From: Corticium candelabrum
Taxonomy: Eukaryota; Porifera; Homoscleromorpha; Homosclerophorida; Plakinidae
Reading direction: 5' to 3'
Assembly (NCBI RefSeq): GCF_963422355.1
Contig: NC_085086.1
Location: forward strand, 5,727,388-5,791,387
Length of the DNA stretch: 64,000 nt
Positions 62,336 to 64,000 of this stretch are shown one piece after another (the first letter of the stretch is position 1; every line of letters starts with the position of its first letter). The notes beneath the pieces are model-generated. The model ran no database searches and was not told the DNA's origin. It worked only from the letters and a program-made list of their open reading frames with translations. The position numbers were made by a program, and so were the translations under genes.

Positions 62336-63381
62336 TAGCCTCGTTCCCAGACTCTCTCGCGCTAGTCTTGTCCGATGCCCGTATGACAATTCCAGGCGCG
62401 AGAGAGTCTGGGATCATCCCGCCTACTTCCTGCCATATCTCCTTTCTAAATGCTTACTAAGTGTCACCCCCAACGTCATCAACTGTCACCCCGAACGTCA
62501 TCAAATGTCCCGTAACTTCAAAATCAAATTAGCGTTAGTCTAATCCAATAAACGTATCACACGGGATGCTATGACCATTGTTTGGTGTTTGTGGCATATC
62601 CAGCACTTGCAGACAACTGAAGCATGTTGAAAAGGTAAGACTATGGAGTGCTGGTGACGGGTGTCGTGTAGGTTTGTAGTCTGAGATCTACAATTGGCGG
62701 AGTGATGACCTTCTACGTAGTTCACACGCGGCCAGTACCGTTTGCGCGCAGACTAGACTGTAGCAAAAAGCGCGCAATGGCAAAGGAAGGGGTTGATCTA
62801 GACATGAAACTACCGTCTACCGTTCGAGAAGTCTTCAAGTATGAAAACAAATACATCTTTTCGCGATAGAATAGCCCTGGAAGCTTCAAGTTGACCCTCC
62901 AGACCGTAGTTTCATGTCAAGATCAACCCTTACCCTTGCCATTGCGCGCTTTTGCTACAGACTCTAGTCTACGCGCTAACGCTAGTGGCCGTGTGTGAAC
63001 TACGTAGGTCATCACTCCGCCAATTGCAGATCTCAGACTACAAGCCTACACGAAACCCGTAACCAACACTCCATAGTCTTACCTTTTCAACATGCTTCAG
63101 TTGTCTGCAACTGTTGGATATGCCACTAACACCAAACAATGGTCATAGCATCCACTGTGATACGTTTATTGGATTAGACTAACGCTAATTTGATTTTGAA
63201 GTTACGGGACACTTGATGACGTTCGGGGTGACAGTTGACGACGTTGGGGGTGACACTTAGTGAGCATTTAGTAAGGAGATATGGCAGGAAGTAGGCGGGA
63301 TGATCCCAGACTCTCTCCCGTCTGGAATTGTCATACGGGCACCGGACAAGACTAGCGCGAGAGAGTCTGGGAACGAGGCTA
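62336..63381. mobile_element. Mutator-like foldback element, 9-bp TSD
   Basis: Inverted arms of about 480 bp (62336-62818 and 62905-63381) start TAGCCTCGTTCCCAGAC. The nine bases CCACATCTC occur directly before (62327-62335) and directly after (63382-63390). Long inverted repeats with a 9-bp duplication are the mark of Mutator-like (MULE) non-autonomous elements. A sub-palindrome of 17-bp arms (CCCAGACTCTCTCGCGC) lies at the left tip and a mutated version at the right. No transposase. It interrupts whatever lies at 61.8-63.4 kb. Confidence 0.88.
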
Positions 63382-63390
63382 CCACATCTC

Positions 63391-64000
63391 AAACGCGCCC
63401 ACCTATCACCAACCGCATCATCACGAGGAATGAACGACAACCCCTAAGTACCTTCAGGTATTACAACCCAAAACCAAACTGATCTTAACAAACAATGCGT
63501 AGTAAGAGCCGCATCGACTGAACAAGATGGTAGGGTGGGGTGCGCCATTTTGAGGAGAAGTAACAGCCCGTACACCTTTTAAGTACCCGGATAATAACAT
63601 TTGGAAGCATCTTATTCTAACATAATAAGTAAGTGAATATTAATTGATCGTGTACAAGTTTTCATTATAGTGGATGTTACTGGATAAAATAAGTAATTGC
63701 CAATATTTGTGGTTCAATAATTCATATAATTTATTAGAAAAGAAAAATTTAGTAATGCTGTAAATAACTGCTACCATTTCAAACCCCCTCTTTCAAAAAT
63801 TCCTGGATCAGGCCCTGGCAATTGATATCTTTTACTTAGCAAACGCTTCTAAATGCTATAAGATAAATTTTTTTCTTCGGTAATGCAACAAATGAAAGAT
63901 CTCCCTATACTAAAGTTTAGAGAGACGTTGCAAGGAAATGTAATCTAAACTTTTAAGTTATGTTTCGTTTCGCATGCCTAGCAACAGCATAGATACTCTG
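63391..64000. other. No gene seen
   Basis: AT-rich DNA from about 63580 on, with only short frames and no repeat pair recognised. Confidence 0.4.

Noticed and set aside
62148..62543. Long frames crossing 62336 on both strands
   Set aside because: They run from flanking DNA into the foldback element, whose boundary is fixed by the 9-bp duplication, and the same residues recur inverted at 63174-63440.

Overview
The window is eukaryotic, almost certainly from an invertebrate animal. It is AT-leaning, with spliceosomal GT-AG introns, many simple repeats, and dense, broken transposable elements. The protein types fit an early-branching marine invertebrate such as a sponge or cnidarian, but the sequence alone does not fix the phylum. 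One run of 200 N marks an assembly gap.

The main host gene I can reconstruct is on the + strand, from a start codon at 6391 to a stop at 48480. Short exons at 6391-7799 encode the N-terminus and a first ankyrin-like unit. Further exons, mostly one ankyrin repeat each and all in phase 0, lie at 12550-13597 and 26515-26979. A linker exon sits at 36152-36214. Compact exons at 42350-44591 encode a Roc GTPase with a P-loop, a COR-like region and a death domain. A last exon at 48167-48480 encodes a second death domain. The predicted protein is therefore ankyrin-Roc-COR-death-death, like the non-kinase part of DAPK1. The 3' half (42350-48480) is solid by frame and splice sites. Its union with the ankyrin exons is an inference from strand, order and matching intron phase, and some middle exons are not found.

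The long introns of this gene hold nearly all the mobile DNA in the left two thirds: hAT-like MITEs (4977-5207, 6523-6894), a near-perfect palindromic MITE (9384-9662), a dimeric tRNA-derived SINE (11092-11600), two decayed minus-strand Gypsy elements (14297-19028 and 20540-24620) with an OTU-protease fragment between them, an inverted-repeat element (27891-29257), a broken R2-like non-LTR retrotransposon (30015-33411), and a three-level nest at 36235-40464. In the nest, a THAP-type DNA transposon contains a small LTR element with a perfect CACAT duplication, which contains a Harbinger-like MITE with TAA duplications.

Right of the gene (49-57 kb) a plus-strand Gypsy element with recognisable LTRs, primer site and polypurine tract adjoins the cut end of an older minus-strand Gypsy. 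From 57.5 kb two large foldback elements appear. The second (62336-63381) has an exact 9-bp target duplication, as expected of Mutator-like elements. Between them is AT-rich DNA with little coding signal apart from one weak first-exon candidate at 61360. No rRNA, functional tRNA, CRISPR or bacterial-type operon was seen.
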